A DNA stretch of 64,000 bases from Actinernus sp. WN-2022 (GCA_030867875.1 JAOWCC010000577.1:84797740-84861739); one strand, 5' to 3'; positions 23,186 through 35,218 are shown, numbered from the stretch's first letter. Notes: a model not told the origin generated them from the sequence alone. Translations and numbers: made by a program.

Positions 23186-23412
23186 GCCGTCTTCCCTCGG
23201 GAGCCACAACCCAAGGCACTTTCCGAGAAAGATGTCTGCGATTTGAGGTCCACAATTCCATACTGATGACGTTATGCGGCTAGTATGTGTAATTACCATG
23301 GTAATCAAATAGCGCGACATGATCCTGACTGCGTGACGTCATCAGCATGGAATTTTGGGACTCAAAGTCTTTCTAAGAAGGCGCATTTTGAGTTGTGTCT
23401 CCCGAAGGAAGA
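23186..23412. repeat. Fold-back MITE with ACAGCCGTCTTCC ends (D1 copy)
   Basis: Left end acagccgtcttccctcggga; right end cccgaaggaagacggctgt. In D2 (38762) and D3 (63688) the centre is a palindrome around gcgctatttgattggc; here about 28 bases of that left inner arm are missing. Confidence 0.6.
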
Positions 23413-24700
23413 CGGCTGTATTCGAAAGTTCATACAGTACGTGAGGAAAAAATACCACCCTCTCCTCCCATTAATCCAAAAAACACCCAAAACTCCTTCC
23501 TCTCCTTCCCTCGGTCAACATTTAACCAAATCATGCACTTAACTGAATTCATAAAATCAACAATTTATTATATATTCGAGTCCAAGTCTTGATTGGCTGA
23601 ATAAATTAGTATCACTAAAATTATGACGTCACATCTTTAGCGAATTTTTTTTGACATCCAATTTTCTCGCATTCTGATTGGCTCTCCCCTATATGCAATT
23701 TAAATACGGGCAATGAAAATGACGTCACTCGCAAGCCGTGGTAGCTTTGCAAAGTGCTTTCACGGCGAGATTTGTGAATTCAAATGGCTGTTAACCTGTC
23801 TTCCAAAAACAAGAAAATGAGGATTTCGCAAGGATTTCACCAGTAGGAGAAGTTAATCGGTTAGTCAAACCTCTTTGTAGTGTGCCATTTGGCAAAATGT
23901 GAGTTTTATCTTGAGTGGAGAAAGTTTCGGCGAATTTGTGGTTCAGACTTTGTGACTAGTTATCTCAGAGCACAGAAGTCTTGAATTATAACGATACTTT
24001 TATGATCCAGAAAAAAACACAAGAGAGGATTTCACAAGCATTTCATCAATGACAGAAGTTAATCGGTGAACCAAATGCCATCTGTCAAAAAAATATTTCT
24101 CTCGGCACCAGCAATTAGAAATAGAAGTGTTTACGTTTTGACTTTCAATGGCCTTTTTCAACTCGAAAGCAGTTTATTTCGCACTCATTTGAAACTAAGT
24201 GCTTCGTCGTTGTAAAAACAAATCGCATCCATTTTTCCAGTCTGTACTCGTATTGATAATAAAATGTCCAAAACTTTGCAGTGAAACAACAATGGACAAA
24301 TGTATGCGATTTGTTAAATAGCATATCACTGAATTGACGTCACAACTGAGGCGGGGGTTGCGTTTTACTGCTACTGGCAGGAAAATGGCTGGCGGAAAAA
24401 AAAAGGAAAAAAGGAAATTATTAAACTTAAGAATTGTTAACACAGGTAGAGCAACTGAAGGTTCGATTGAAGACTCCAGTTTATTAATTCGGCGGATAAT
24501 CTGAACGGAAAAGAAGCAGACAGATAAAGATACAGGAGCTTTAGGGAGCGGTCATTATTCATGGCCTGAAGGGGGAGGTGGTGGGGGAGGGGTTGCGGGA
24601 GGGGGGATTTCGTAGTCACCCCACCACCGACTCGGCACCCCCCTCTAACGCCATAAATAATAACCGGACCCTTTCCATCCATAAACTTACTGACCAATTT
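23413..24700. other. No gene seen; D-unit sequence with tgacgtca motifs
   Basis: Contains several CRE-like tgacgtca words and simple stretches, with no supported ORF. At 24235-24300 only one arm of a palindrome is present that is complete in D2 (39855-39985). Confidence 0.4.
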
Positions 24701-24704
24701 ATGA

Positions 24705-24960
24705 TAAAGGGGCTGTGTCACGGTAATAGACTTTACATTTGCGTTCCGGGAGGGAAACAGCTATTTCCACCGATTTTGATATGAACTAACGAATCTCTCG
24801 GCCATGTGAGATGCTTAAAATCAATGCAAATATGCACTAATGACTAACAGTGTATATAAACAGTTTCCAGGGAAAATATTGAAAATCCTTTCAATCAAAC
24901 ATTGTGGGACCAACCGAGCGATGACTCGATACATGCGCAGTAGCATGACATAGCCCCTTT
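24705..24960. repeat. MITE with AAAGGGGCTGTGTCA ends
   Basis: Left end ataaaggggctgtgtca; right end tgacatagcccctttaa, inverted. It includes gtgtatataaacag. The D2 copy is at 40383-40640. The right end is duplicated here (see 24903-25088). Confidence 0.55.
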
Positions 24961-25088
24961 AAACAAAACGACAATAGTCCAGTTTAACAGTTTGTATCCA
25001 ATTAACAGCCACCAACCGAGCGATGACTCGATACATGCGCAGTAGCATGACATAGCCCCTTTAAACAAAACAACAATAGTCCAGTTTC
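24903..25088 (+). repeat. Direct duplication of the MITE right arm in D1
   Basis: About 85 bases starting ccaaccgagcgatgactcg recur after a spacing of about 104 bases. D2 has only one copy, so D1 gained the repeat or D2 lost it. Confidence 0.65.
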
Positions 25089-25090
25089 GC

Positions 25091-26682
25091 ATTAATGAAT
25101 TACCGCTGGATGCGATGCCTACAGGCGCATTTACTAGCCTCATCTTGATGTTAAATATTCATAAATACCAGCGGCAAGATGGGTTATTACGACACAATTA
25201 TAGCGAATCTGCGATATTTATTTTTGATGCATAAACGATGATGCTTACATACATAGTCCGGATTGATTCAGTCATTCACCTTTTAAAAAGCTAAAACATA
25301 AATATTGTTTACTATAACCATAACATAATTGCTGGTAAGTATAAAGAGGATAATGATATACCATACGCTAGTGCTAATTCTGACCAATCACGATTTTTGA
25401 GAAACTATCCACCCAGCCACCCCTCCCTTGGGTATACATGTGTATTTAAAGTGCAAGTATCACTGATGTTAAAACAATATTGCACTGTTGTGGTTGTTTC
25501 TCACAAAAATATATTCATCTTGCAAATTTTGTAACATTTGATATTAATCCTTAATTTTGATTATTTTTCGCGGATCATGTGACGTCTTAAGATGAATCAA
25601 CTCCCTCCAAAGAGAAAACTACTGCAATAAAATCCCGTAGGTTTCCATTGTGACATCACAAGAATCATCAATCCCATAATTCGGGTAGCTTTCATTGCGA
25701 CCAGGGAGCGAGCATTAGCGAGTGGACTGGGAGCAACCTAATCAGAGGGGAGGAGTGTATGGACCGCTGGATGTGTATTAGTCTATCGCAGGTGCGTAAG
25801 ATTTTCCATTGTTCTTACAACCACATTTTGGCATGTACACGTGAACACCTTCGGCCGTATACACTGCTTTTCATTGTTCTGATAACCATGTTTGGACGTG
25901 TCCACGTGAACTCTTGATCGTGTTGATCCATGACCACTTTCACTTTTGCGCTTGAAACGAAATCGAATCTACCTGTATTCACTAAAGGTACGTAATATTG
26001 CTACCGTTTTGTAACGTGTTTTAAAACCTGCATGTATAATCTATCAAAGTTCGAACCCGGACTTGAATTGAACCGCATGGGTAGATTAACGAGAATTCAC
26101 AGAGTAAAGGACAAACTGTTCAAATCGTAAATATTGCCAAACTTGGCGAAAAACGATGGTGGTTTGACCCGTTGTTTCTTCTGTACTATACTGCAGAGTG
26201 TATGGTACGGTGTAATGAACACCTCGGTCTGCATCAAGTGTACGTATATTTCAAATCGGCTATGTTTAACATAGAATTCTACATTGAAAGAACAGTTGTA
26301 TCGAATGTATATTTCAGTTGTTTATATTGTTTTCATCTATTGATGGTTTGCAACAATCCCCGGAGATTCAAATGACACTCTTGGTGCCACTGACGAAATA
26401 CACGAACGTCTAACGAGGCATCTTTTATTAATGTCCACCAACATGGCGGAGTCGACGTCACACACAGACGAATAATACAATTCTATATTTTAGAACCGAG
26501 GTTATACTGCAGAACGGGGACACATCGTGTTTTTCTCGAAACAGAAAACCAACAAGGAATTGTCAAACCAAGGAACTGACATTGTATGTCATAGTTTTGT
26601 GCATTTCATAAATAATCTTCCAGTTACATTTAAGAAAATATCAGTTTTGTTATATCTATAATAATTTATTTGCTATAATTTC
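25091..26682. other. No gene seen; D-unit sequence
   Basis: Matched by D2 40670-41960 with indels: about 230 bases at 25810-26050 are missing from D2, and D2 has about 150 extra bases at 40961. No convincing coding sequence. Confidence 0.4.
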
Positions 26683-26686
26683 TTAA

Positions 26687-27187
26687 AGGAGAACTGAAGC
26701 CTAAAATCAACTTTAGCTCAATGGGTAGATCTAAACATGAAAATACTCATACCAAAATTTATTTTACTATGTTTTGCGTTAAATGAAAGAAAATCGGCAA
26801 ATCTTCCTCCCAACCGCCGCTAAGTACAGACGACTCAATTCCTGTAATCGGACGTACGATACGGGGAATAATTCAGTTTTGTCATGTTGTTTTCTGCTTT
26901 GAATAGATGGCCTAACGACTCATAATTGCGCACTATTGTGCTTTCTTTGTGCTGAAGGTGAGTGGTAGTTTTTATTTGGTATGCATGACGTACTATACGG
27001 GGAAAAACGCACTGAATTGAGCCGCCACGCAAAGTAGCTTTATCAGCGGAGAATTGGCTATTTTTCGACCTTCAAAACGTATTTCCTCCTTTTAGACGTG
27101 CACCACAAAGAAATCAAATAGCAGACCTTATTTCTCTTGAATACAAGTTTGTATAGTCGTCGGATTGATATAGAGTTCAGTTCTCCT
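26687..27187. mobile_element. TTAA-flanked MITE, present only in D1
   Basis: 501 bases with inverted ends aggagaactgaa and ttcagttctcct, flanked on both sides by TTAA (26683-26686 and 27188-27191). TTAA target duplications are known for piggyBac and Kolobok DNA transposons. No transposase is encoded; the small ORFs are unremarkable. Confidence 0.65.
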
Positions 27188-27190
27188 TTA

Positions 27191-27475
27191 AAGGGGCCGT
27201 ATGTCATGGTGATAGAGCGACCTATGTATTTGCAGACAGTTATTTACAGCACATACGCATGAGCTTGTGAACCTCCTGCACATGTAGGATGGTTAAAATC
27301 AACACAATTATGCAAAACTCTGTATAGATCGACAGTCTTCAAGAAAAAAAAATGTGTATCATGTCAATCAAGCATTGAGCTCTAACGTCGTGTAGCCAAT
27401 CAACCGCTACCAATTAGACTCTATATATGTGCATCACCATGACATGTACATGTACATACCGCCTTTGAAAGAAAA
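27191..27475. repeat. Diverged relative of the AAAGGGG-type MITE
   Basis: Starts aaaggggccgtatgtcatgg and ends ccatgacatgtacatg followed by accgccttt, an inverted pair with an internal short duplication of acatgt. D2 keeps only the right end, at 43610-43685. Confidence 0.45.
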
Positions 27476-28017
27476 TAGTGAAGCATGTATTGAATATTGT
27501 GTACATAATAAACGTAAACATTCACATACTACAGTGTATTTATTAGCCTGTTACCGGCTCTTGTGGGTTATTTCTCATTGGTTTCGGGTTGTGGCCACAG
27601 GGAAACCAATCCGGAAAAAAACCACCTATAAAAACCACTAGCAGACTATATATTTATCTGCAATGGTGATCTACATGTCCTTAGTAGATCATTGGTATGG
27701 CTAAGCAAATCCCCAGCTGCTGTGTCATTTCACTACTTGTTATTGTCTGGGTAAGGCTCATGAAAAGAAAAATGGAAGGGGGAGAGGTTTCCCAGATTGA
27801 TCGCTAATTCGATGCCTGTTGATGAAATTCAGGGGAGTTTTTCAAGTATTTCTCTCCCGATATGCCAATTGGACGATATCAGTTTTGCAGTGATATTTTC
27901 CGTAAGTCACAAATCAAGCATTCTTTGCTTTGACATGTCGTGATGGCCGCCATCTTCGTTGATGATAACAGAAGGTTCCTCGCTATTTTCTATTGTGAGG
28001 ATCAACCATCATAGACC

Positions 28018-28377
28018 ACATGCAGGAGCCCCTGATAACTAGGAGCGTCCATCCCGCATACTAGGCCCTGTTAACCAGGAGCGTCCATCCCGCATACTAG
28101 GCCTTTGTCACAGCGCTTTCAAAAGTTAGGTTATGTTTAGAACGGTTTCCCGCTATTGTTGAGTTGCAATTATTCCTATGGGAATCAAATCACAAAAGCG
28201 TAGCAGCCATGTTGTTTGGTATAACAAACGTAGCTAATGAGGCCTCTTTTGTTCCCCCACGGTGCAACCCAGAAATTGGCGAGAGAAATAATCTAAAAAT
28301 AGCCCAACTTGTAAAAACGCTGTGACACCTGAAAAGGAGATATGGACACTCCTGGTTATGGGCTCCTGCCACATGCA
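28018..28377. repeat. Fold-back MITE with CACATGCAGGAGCCC ends (D1)
   Basis: Left cacatgcaggagccc and right gggctcctgccacatg are inverted, with further inner pairing (gtcacagcg against cgctgtgac). In D1 the text gagcgtccatcccgcatac is duplicated in tandem, about 43 bases apart. The D2 copy is at 44237-44573. Confidence 0.6.
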
Positions 28378-28672
28378 AATCCTTGTATCTAATCATGAAA
28401 GACAGGTCGATCGGTCTAGCCGATGTAATCTTCAAAAACATTAAAACATCGGAGCTTTTGACATAAGTTTCCCTTAGCATTAGTTTTAAGAAATGTTTCT
28501 AAATTTTAACATGTTAGGAACAGCACAAAAGCAAGTAAAGTTACCATTCTGGTCCGACCGAGCTCTCGTGATTCAACCCCAGGACCCTGCAATCAGTTTT
28601 GCACGTGGTCTATGGGATTGATTGAAAGCCAGCAATAGGCCTCTTGCAGGAAAGTCACGTGCTGATATATCA

Positions 28673-29390
28673 CGGAACATAAAGCTATTTTGGAATGATC
28701 TGTTAAGTAACAGTCCGCGCAAGATCAGAGGTAGGCACAATTATATTGTTCAGATGCAATTTGCTTTCCCCACTTCAGTATTTTCTATTTTTCATATTGA
28801 CAACTCATCAACCCTTAAATGATAAATTTCTGAAATTAAATCCACTAAAATGCATTTTAAAGGTACATTTATTTTGTGTGAAAACATTTCGTCCAATCAG
28901 AAGTGTCCAAAACAATAACCAAGAAAACGTTGAATTTAAAAATGTTCCCCATATTGAAAGTTTGTCTTATATTAAAAGTTATGAGTGTTTCACTAGATGC
29001 CATTCAAATCTGTTTACAAATGAGAAACAAAATTATTATTATTCTATCGTGCAAAATACAGGCAGGTGATCCGAAATATCGGTTAAACAAATCCCTGCTT
29101 TTAGTATTTTTTGTTGTATGTTAGTGTAGATGTGGTCTATTAGGGTCAAAGTATGATCAGTGATACGACTTGATTTAGTAATGATTGGCATAAAACCCAA
29201 GTCAAGTAGAATGTCAAGGTATTATTTGGTTGCCATCATTCCTAAGGAATACAATCACAAAAGCCTAGCAGCCATCTTGGTTGGTAGGAACAAAAGAAGC
29301 AAATGTGGTTTATTTTGTTCCTACCAACCAACATGGCCGCCAGTCCAACCCACCAATTCAGATGTTTGGTTATCCGTATTATATCGTAAA
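28673..29390. other. No gene seen; one short hairpin
   Basis: Sequence after the D1 match ends. 29271-29295 and 29313-29336 form an inverted pair around gttggtaggaacaaaa. ORFs at 28746-29069 and 28903-29124 overlap in different frames and show no protein features I recognise. Confidence 0.4.
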
Positions 29391-29394
29391 ACAA

Positions 29395-29645
29395 ATTATG
29401 TTTATGTCACCTAACACAAAAACCTGTTGTCCTTTATTGTTTAGAACTTCTAATTCGTCCCTTAGGATCTTATTAAAATAGTCGCGGTCATTAAATGGGT
29501 GTCGATAAATGCAACCAATTATGATATTTTGTTGTCTTTTTCACTTGATTTCAATCCAACTTCAACGTCTCGTCTTCTGGTGAAATGTAATTCATTTGCA
29601 AGATAAAGGGCAACACCTCCGGCTGAAGTTTTAGACGAACAATGA
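29395..29645 (-). pseudogene. Non-LTR retrotransposon (LINE) endonuclease remnant
   Basis: Read on the minus strand from 29640, one frame gives SAGGVALYLANELHF, and after a frameshift near 29522 the next frame gives IGCIYRHPFNDRDYF followed by VFVLGDINI. GGVALY, the YRHP box and the GD(I/M)N box are hallmarks of the APE-type endonuclease of LINEs. The frame change and missing flanking domains make it a dead fragment. Confidence 0.7.
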
Positions 29646-30378
29646 GTGTTTGACATCTCTTCTCATGCGAATGCAAAACCGACAATTTACATACGTTTCT
29701 TTTCAAACTTCATTAGCAAGTATTGTTTACCATTTGACTGTTGTATCTAATTATTCAATAGATGGCTTATTATTCTTTTTTGATGGCAGTGGTTTCAACT
29801 AGCGTACTAGTAGAGTAGTGGACAAGAATTAGTACAAGCAGTCGGAAGGGTCGTGGTTCGAACTCCAGTGGAGGCAGACTTTTTCTTTCTATGTCATTCT
29901 TTATTTCTTTACTTCTTCGCTCCTTACTTGTAGTTTATCAGTATGTAATTAGTTAGTGGTTCATGAATATGATGATTAAGAAATATTGATCACTAGGGTT
30001 GGAAACATGATCAAACACAAGGGTTTCACCCTGTATCAAGACCCATGCATGTGCCCAAATACAGTTCCTCCATTGGATGACTATCTCATGAATTATTAAT
30101 GAGTTTGAGAATTAGTATTCAAGAACACGTAACCGGGTATGCTAATGTTATACTGGTTGTTCTCTTTTAGCTTGGTTTCAGAAATAGCAATAATGTCTGG
30201 GGCATTTTGCGCTGTAAGTAGGATATCTTGCATTCTCGTTCCCAATGCCTCCTCAACTAACTGAAAAATCGGAGGCTCTGGTAAGACACGAAACCGGATG
30301 TCCTAGATTCTAGGACATTGAAACTGCGCATGTTCTTAGAACTCATTTCCGATTTGCTAACTAAAGCAATGGCGGACC

Positions 30379-31982
30379 TAGGCCTAGATACATTAATCCA
30401 GAAAAATGGTCTAAAAATCTTTCCGGATATTCCCCCAAAAATGTCTAAAAATCCCGATTTTTTCCTAAAAATCTCGATTAATCCCGAAAAATGGTCTAGA
30501 AAATTTTCCGGATATTCACTATAAATGTCTAAGAATCACGATTTATCCTTAAAAATTAAACAATTTGTTATATATATTGTGTTTCTTTATTCTATTTGTA
30601 TAAATGCACAATTTATCATTAATTTTGTCATCGAAAGAAATAACATTACCCGATTACCGTTACACGATTCTCGCATTCACGTGTAAGTGACAAGCTTCGT
30701 TACATTTTTTACAAACTAACTTCTGAAAATAACTGGTTACTGATGTGACAGTGTGACACCTAACTTAACTTGTGTCCAATCCAATGTGTCCGTACTATAC
30801 TACCGTACCCTGTGTGACGTTTCGTGTGGCTTATGGAAGGACAAATCTGTAAATAGCTCGCCAGAGAAAACTCAAACAAATATGTATCAAGCAAATAATA
30901 TTGATGTTACAACTGTAAATTGGTTCACCGTCCCAAAAGTTAACGATTATTAACCCTGAGCATCAAGGCCGCCCCGATGTAGTCTTCTAGTGCATCGTGC
31001 TGTTGATCGCCAAACATCGTGGCCAGCAGGGAAAAGACTCTCTCGGCAGCGGCGGATGATGGCTGTATGAGAACGATTCGTTGGACTGCAGCAGACCATG
31101 CCAGGAGCTCTTGATCTTGTACCTTCCACCATGGCCACATGTCTACCAGAGGGTCAAAATCATCGGGAATGTCTGCGGCCTTGACAAGATACATTGGAAG
31201 CTCTCTCCTTAACGACTTGTTGATGTAGGTAGAGTCTCGCCCTTAGGATGGTGTTCCTGGTCATAGTTGTGCAGTGCTTGGGCAATGTCCTCTTCTCGCT
31301 TGCCGAGTGACTTCAACTTTTCCTTGTTAAGTTCGTGTTTCTTGCTCTTTGCATGAGCGTTCAGGTTGGACTTTTTTACACTCAATACTTCCTTGCAAGC
31401 ATCACAATAGATGCCATTCCCTCTTACCAGAAAGTTTTCCCCTTCAAACTCTTCAACGCGTTGTTTTGCAGAGATCTTTGGCTCGTAGTCAGTCTGTTTC
31501 ACGCCTTTGTAGCCTCGTCGATTTCCACCTTGATTCGTTGCTATTTTTCTTTTTCTGGCTAGATCACTACTTCTAGGAGCTCTTAAAACATCTAATAATG
31601 ATTAAACTTCTCCATTCCTTTCTTCGTTTAAAGCCTCGCTGTCTGGATCATTAGCAATGGCGATTGCTTCGGCCATTTTGAGCTAGCAATGTATCCAGGC
31701 CTTGCAGTGAAGCAGCAAAGCATCCTGGGAATATGGGATTTACCGCTGACCGGTAATATTTGTAGGAAAGTGACTCAATAGTGCAAACGGGGTTTGTGAC
31801 TTGTGAGATTGGCACTGGCGATCAATTAAGTTGAAAAGTGGCAGTATTTCCTCGGAATTTTAGCTTAATACCTCAAAAAAAATCTAAAAATCCTAACACT
31901 TTCTAAAAATCTTTGGTTTTCTAAAAATCTTTTTCTCCTCTAAAAATCCTTTAAAAAATCCGGATTAATGTATCTAGGCCTA
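30379..31982 (-). mobile_element. Internally deleted hAT transposon nested in the helicase element
   Basis: Inverted ends taggcctagatacattaatc and gattaatgtatctaggccta; target duplication ggcggacc of 8 bases (30371-30378 and 31983-31990), as expected for hAT. Both ends carry repeated ctaaaaatc words (at least four per side), probably transposase-binding subterminal repeats. At 1604 bases it is much shorter than an autonomous hAT. Confidence 0.88.
30940..31502 (-). pseudogene. hAT transposase remnant: zinc finger joined to dimerisation domain
   Basis: Minus-strand frame 31502-31209 holds a finger of type CDAC...HAKSKKH (C-x2-C, H-x5-H), typical of the DNA-binding N-terminus. The other frame, about 31230-30940, gives LRRELPMYLV and SSAAAERVFSLL, the C-terminal hAT dimerisation motif. 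The two frames meet near 31210, so an internal deletion removed the RNase H-like catalytic core and left the halves out of frame. Not functional as transposase. Confidence 0.85.
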
Positions 31983-32265
31983 GGCGGACCTCATGGAAGC
32001 TATCCAGTTCGCCCTTGCAAAGCTTAAAATACAGTTTTCTTTAAAAACTAAACACTTGAAACCTATTCGGGTAATTAGTATTGATAAGAAGGACTATTTC
32101 TGTGTCCTTCCGACCGGTTATGATAAATCGTTAATTTACCAAAGTTTACCGTTTGAGTTTAATGCTCTTCAAGGATCATCCAACTCAATCGTGGTCGTCA
32201 TATCTCCTCTCAACGCAATTATCGAGGAGTGCACAGAACATGCTGATTTTCAGCTGCTGGATTAG

Positions 32266-33717
32266 ACTGCAGGGCTGATGGTCGAGGAAGAATAGCCCTA
32301 TGTACTTGTTGTAGGTTAGCAAGGGCTATAGCGCCCAGTGCACTCGGCGCGGAATGTGTTTCTCTTGGTCGTTTTGATGGTGGATTACTAGGAGAGCTAT
32401 AATTTTGCTTTCGACCTCGTTTTAGCCTGGAATTTTGGATCGCCGCGGTTTGATGTTCATGCGATTACTGAACCATCTCACGGAATTTTTCGGCAGTTTC
32501 AAGAGAGCGTTTGCACGGACAGCATATTTTTGTAGGGTAGGATTCTTCCCAGAAAATGAACGGATGGCTTAGATAAGAACCCAACGTTTAAAATCACTGG
32601 GTGATTCTTATCCGATATTACGGCGTTGCAGCAAATGCATGTATTTCGATCGAAAACTTTTCTGCTGCCTTTTTTGGCGTAATATCCGCCATTATTGGGT
32701 TATAGTCGATCGAAGGGAGATTTTAATTACCTTTCGGCTTTTGCCACCATACATTACATATATGAACGTTTATTAATTAATTAATTAATCTGTTTAATCA
32801 TGTTCTTTTAAAAGGCACATCACTTCATTCTTTATTATTTTCACATATGTTTGGCTAGCCAATCAAATTAGAGCCTGTTTCGTGTCTTACCAGAGCCTCT
32901 GATTTTTCAGTTAGTTGAGGAGGCACTGGGAACGAGAATGGATATCTTGTAGCATAGATAAGTTCTTATATAGTCTGTGCATATTACAGGGAAAAATAGA
33001 AAAACCGTTTTTTTAGCCGCTTTAACAAAGAAAACTCCAGTTTGTCTTATAGTATAATATTTTGATTCAATTTATTTCCCATGCGAATTTTCCTTCATCA
33101 ATCAACTAATACCTGTGCTCCTTCTCTCCAAGGACAATACGTCAATGGATTGAGATAGATGCCGATGTTCTGAAGACCTTCGACTCGTTTTTATAGTTTC
33201 TGTCGATTCCATCAATTCCGCGTTATAATTAGAGACCTAGATGCCGACATTCAACGTTTCTCAACAGATTGACGCAGATACAGACTAAACAGTGTTCTAT
33301 CTCGATCCACGGCACTCTATAACGATGTTTTGCAATCAGCATGACTTGCTTAAAACCAGATGAACCAATCGATTTTCTGGAAACACATCCTCAACATTCT
33401 GCGAAATCACAGGGGTATAAACCTATCGATCCTTGATATCCCTCTATTTACGAGAATGCACCCACAAACTATTGCGCAACATTGGTGTGTAACACTTTGC
33501 TTCTAGTATTTGTAAACCAAATTAATTTAAATTAATTGTGATTCTTCTCACCGATAAATCGCCACTAAAATGATCGGTAGAAATGTATTAGTAGAAATGC
33601 CACCAAATAGCCGTCCTTAATGACAAGGCCCCGGTTTATCACTTACCAGGAACTCCGATATTACTTTCCCGCAAGTCGAGGAAGCCGACTGGGAACGAGA
33701 ATGTTACCGGTTACGTA
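32266..33717. other. Helicase-element 3' part, then D2 unique sequence
   Basis: No further ORF of note up to the right TIR at 32877-32940. 32950-33717 matches D1 18380-19160 and contains no recognisable gene. Confidence 0.4.
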
Positions 33718-33719
33718 TA

Positions 33720-34170
33720 CAGTAAAAATCCGCATGTAAGAACCTGGTTTTTAAGAACCTGTTAGGCTAAGATTGCCCCATTAGACCCCCTTTACATAAG
33801 AACCTATTTTAGCCTAAAATTTGAAACAGGTTCTTATTTTAAAATATATTTAGAAATTTGAATCTGATGAAAATAAATAAAACAAGTTCTATCAGGCAAT
33901 GAAAATGAGTGAGATCCCTTTCAATGTCATGTCAATGTCAGTTTTCATTTTTTAAAGAGTGAAGCCCTTTTACATGTAATTAAATTCATTTTTTGTATAA
34001 ACAGTTTGTCGTATCAATATTTTTCAAGCAACAATCACATTTTTTTACTTAAGAAAATAAGAACCTGTTTAAGAACCTAAATAGCCTAACTTCCCACTAA
34101 GCACCAATTTTATAAGAACCTCTTTAGGCTAACTTGAAAAAACCAGGTTCTTACATGCGGCTTTTTACTG
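33720..34170. mobile_element. Tc1/mariner-like MITE, in D2 only
   Basis: 451 bases with inverted ends cagtaaaaatccgcatgtaa and ttacatgcggctttttactg, flanked by TA on both sides (33718-33719, 34171-34172). Several internal copies of aagaacct are seen. TA duplication and CAGT ends fit Tc1/mariner derivatives. No transposase. Confidence 0.8.
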
Positions 34171-34589
34171 TACCAGTTGAAACAAAAGACTTGAACAACT
34201 GCGCATAAACCGTAAACTAGGCTATTGACGTGGCAGTTGCACGTACAGATCGAAAACCAATCACGAAAGTAATTATTGTCCAGGATATAACCACAATTTT
34301 CGGAGGAAGAGGGATCAATCAACTGTTTCTGATTCTCAAAAACAAACACTTAAGGTATGATGTACCTATATATGTATAAAGTGTTGTAGAAAAGGTTTGA
34401 AGCATATACGTAAGTTGCTTCTGACGAGAAACTAGGGGTAGTCAAAGGCTGTTTCTCCGCAGTGCTATAATGTTAATTGTTATATTGAACTCGCCATTGC
34501 AATATTTGTATCGTACAACACACCTTAATAGTCCTTACTTCAGCTTGACAATGTCTTTAAGGTCTACAGTTTGTTTGCAATTTGAATAC

Positions 34590-34870
34590 AATTTTAATGT
34601 ACCTGAAAGAGCCTTAACCACAGTCGTTGGAGTTCGAGTCCCGATAACAATGTGAGATCTCGGCCTTGCGCCGAGGGTTTTTCTTCGGGTTCTCCGGTTT
34701 TCCTCCCTCTAAAATACCAACACGCTAAATTCCAATTCGATCTGTAGTTTAGCAGGGTCCTGAAGTCAGTTGATCAGCCCCTATGGTTGTTTCACGGGTT
34801 AGTTATTTCAGTTCCAGTCAGGAAAATTCAGTGGAAAGAATAAATTAATCCGCAAAAGTAGACAGCAATG
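34590..34870 (+). repeat. SINE-like repeat (family 2) in D2
   Basis: Counterpart of 19580-19850, with ggagttcgagtcccg and gagggtttttcttcggg followed by ttttcctccctct. Confidence 0.5.
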
Positions 34871-35218
34871 CAGCCCACAGTCGAAATAGTAGATAGGAAA
34901 ATATTGCCATTGCAAACATTGCTTTTTTAGTTGGATTTTTTAGTTAGCCAGTAAAGATGTGCTCTGATATACTAGATCAGATGACATGAAATTATATACT
35001 TTGAGAAATTAGGAATCACGAAATATGAATTTCTCAATTTTGGGATCTTGCAACAAAGTGAAAGTGCATTCATTTTCAAAGCTTTATCCATGTTCATGTT
35101 CCGTCGGACTTTAGTGACTGGTTATTTTTGAAATTCAGTATTAAAAAGGATCAAAACTATTGAAAGCAAAAAAAAATAGAGAAACATCTTCTAAAAGGCC
35201 GAAAAATTGCAGAGTTTA

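Larger units (their letters stand above)
18257..28672. repeat. Segmental duplication D1 (B-gene unit)
   Basis: From gaattagtattcaagaacac to gtgctgatatatcac the sequence is matched, with indels, by 30108-49932 (D2), and from about 20240 onward by D3 (59765 to the window end). The copies share SINEs, fold-back elements and one SMP type B gene at the same relative place. Differences between copies are mostly whole insertions or deletions plus scattered substitutions. Confidence 0.8.
30369..32265 (+). pseudogene. RecQ-like helicase fragment interrupted by a hAT insertion
   Basis: The ATG at 30369 opens a frame that the hAT splits after three codons. It resumes at 31983 and runs to 32265. The protein shows LPTGYDKSLIYQSLPF, a Walker A motif with Gly changed to Asp (RecQ-type usually PTGYGKS), and later VVVISPLNAIIEE, resembling helicase motif Ia. 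Only the first part of a helicase domain is left. Such RecQ-like starts are familiar from cnidarian repeat-associated ORFs, but that is recollection. Confidence 0.65.
30231..32940 (+). mobile_element. DNA element with 64-base TIRs and a RecQ-like helicase fragment
   Basis: Ends are cattctcgttccca and its inverted copy tgggaacgagaatg. The terminal repeats pair over about 64 bases with two mismatches. Flanks repeat gatatcttg (30222-30230 and 32941-32949), a 9-base target duplication; D1 has the empty site. Without the nested hAT the element is about 1.1 kb. No transposase is visible, so it is probably non-autonomous. The superfamily is unclear; 9-base duplications occur in Mutator-like elements. 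Confidence 0.8.

Noticed and set aside
23330..23350. CRE-like tgacgtca words as promoter elements
   Set aside because: They recur within fold-back MITEs in all D copies without a gene start nearby.
29820..29880. tRNA-like stretch with ggttcgaactcc
   Set aside because: Only a B-box-like word is present; no A box at the right distance and no pairing acceptor stem.
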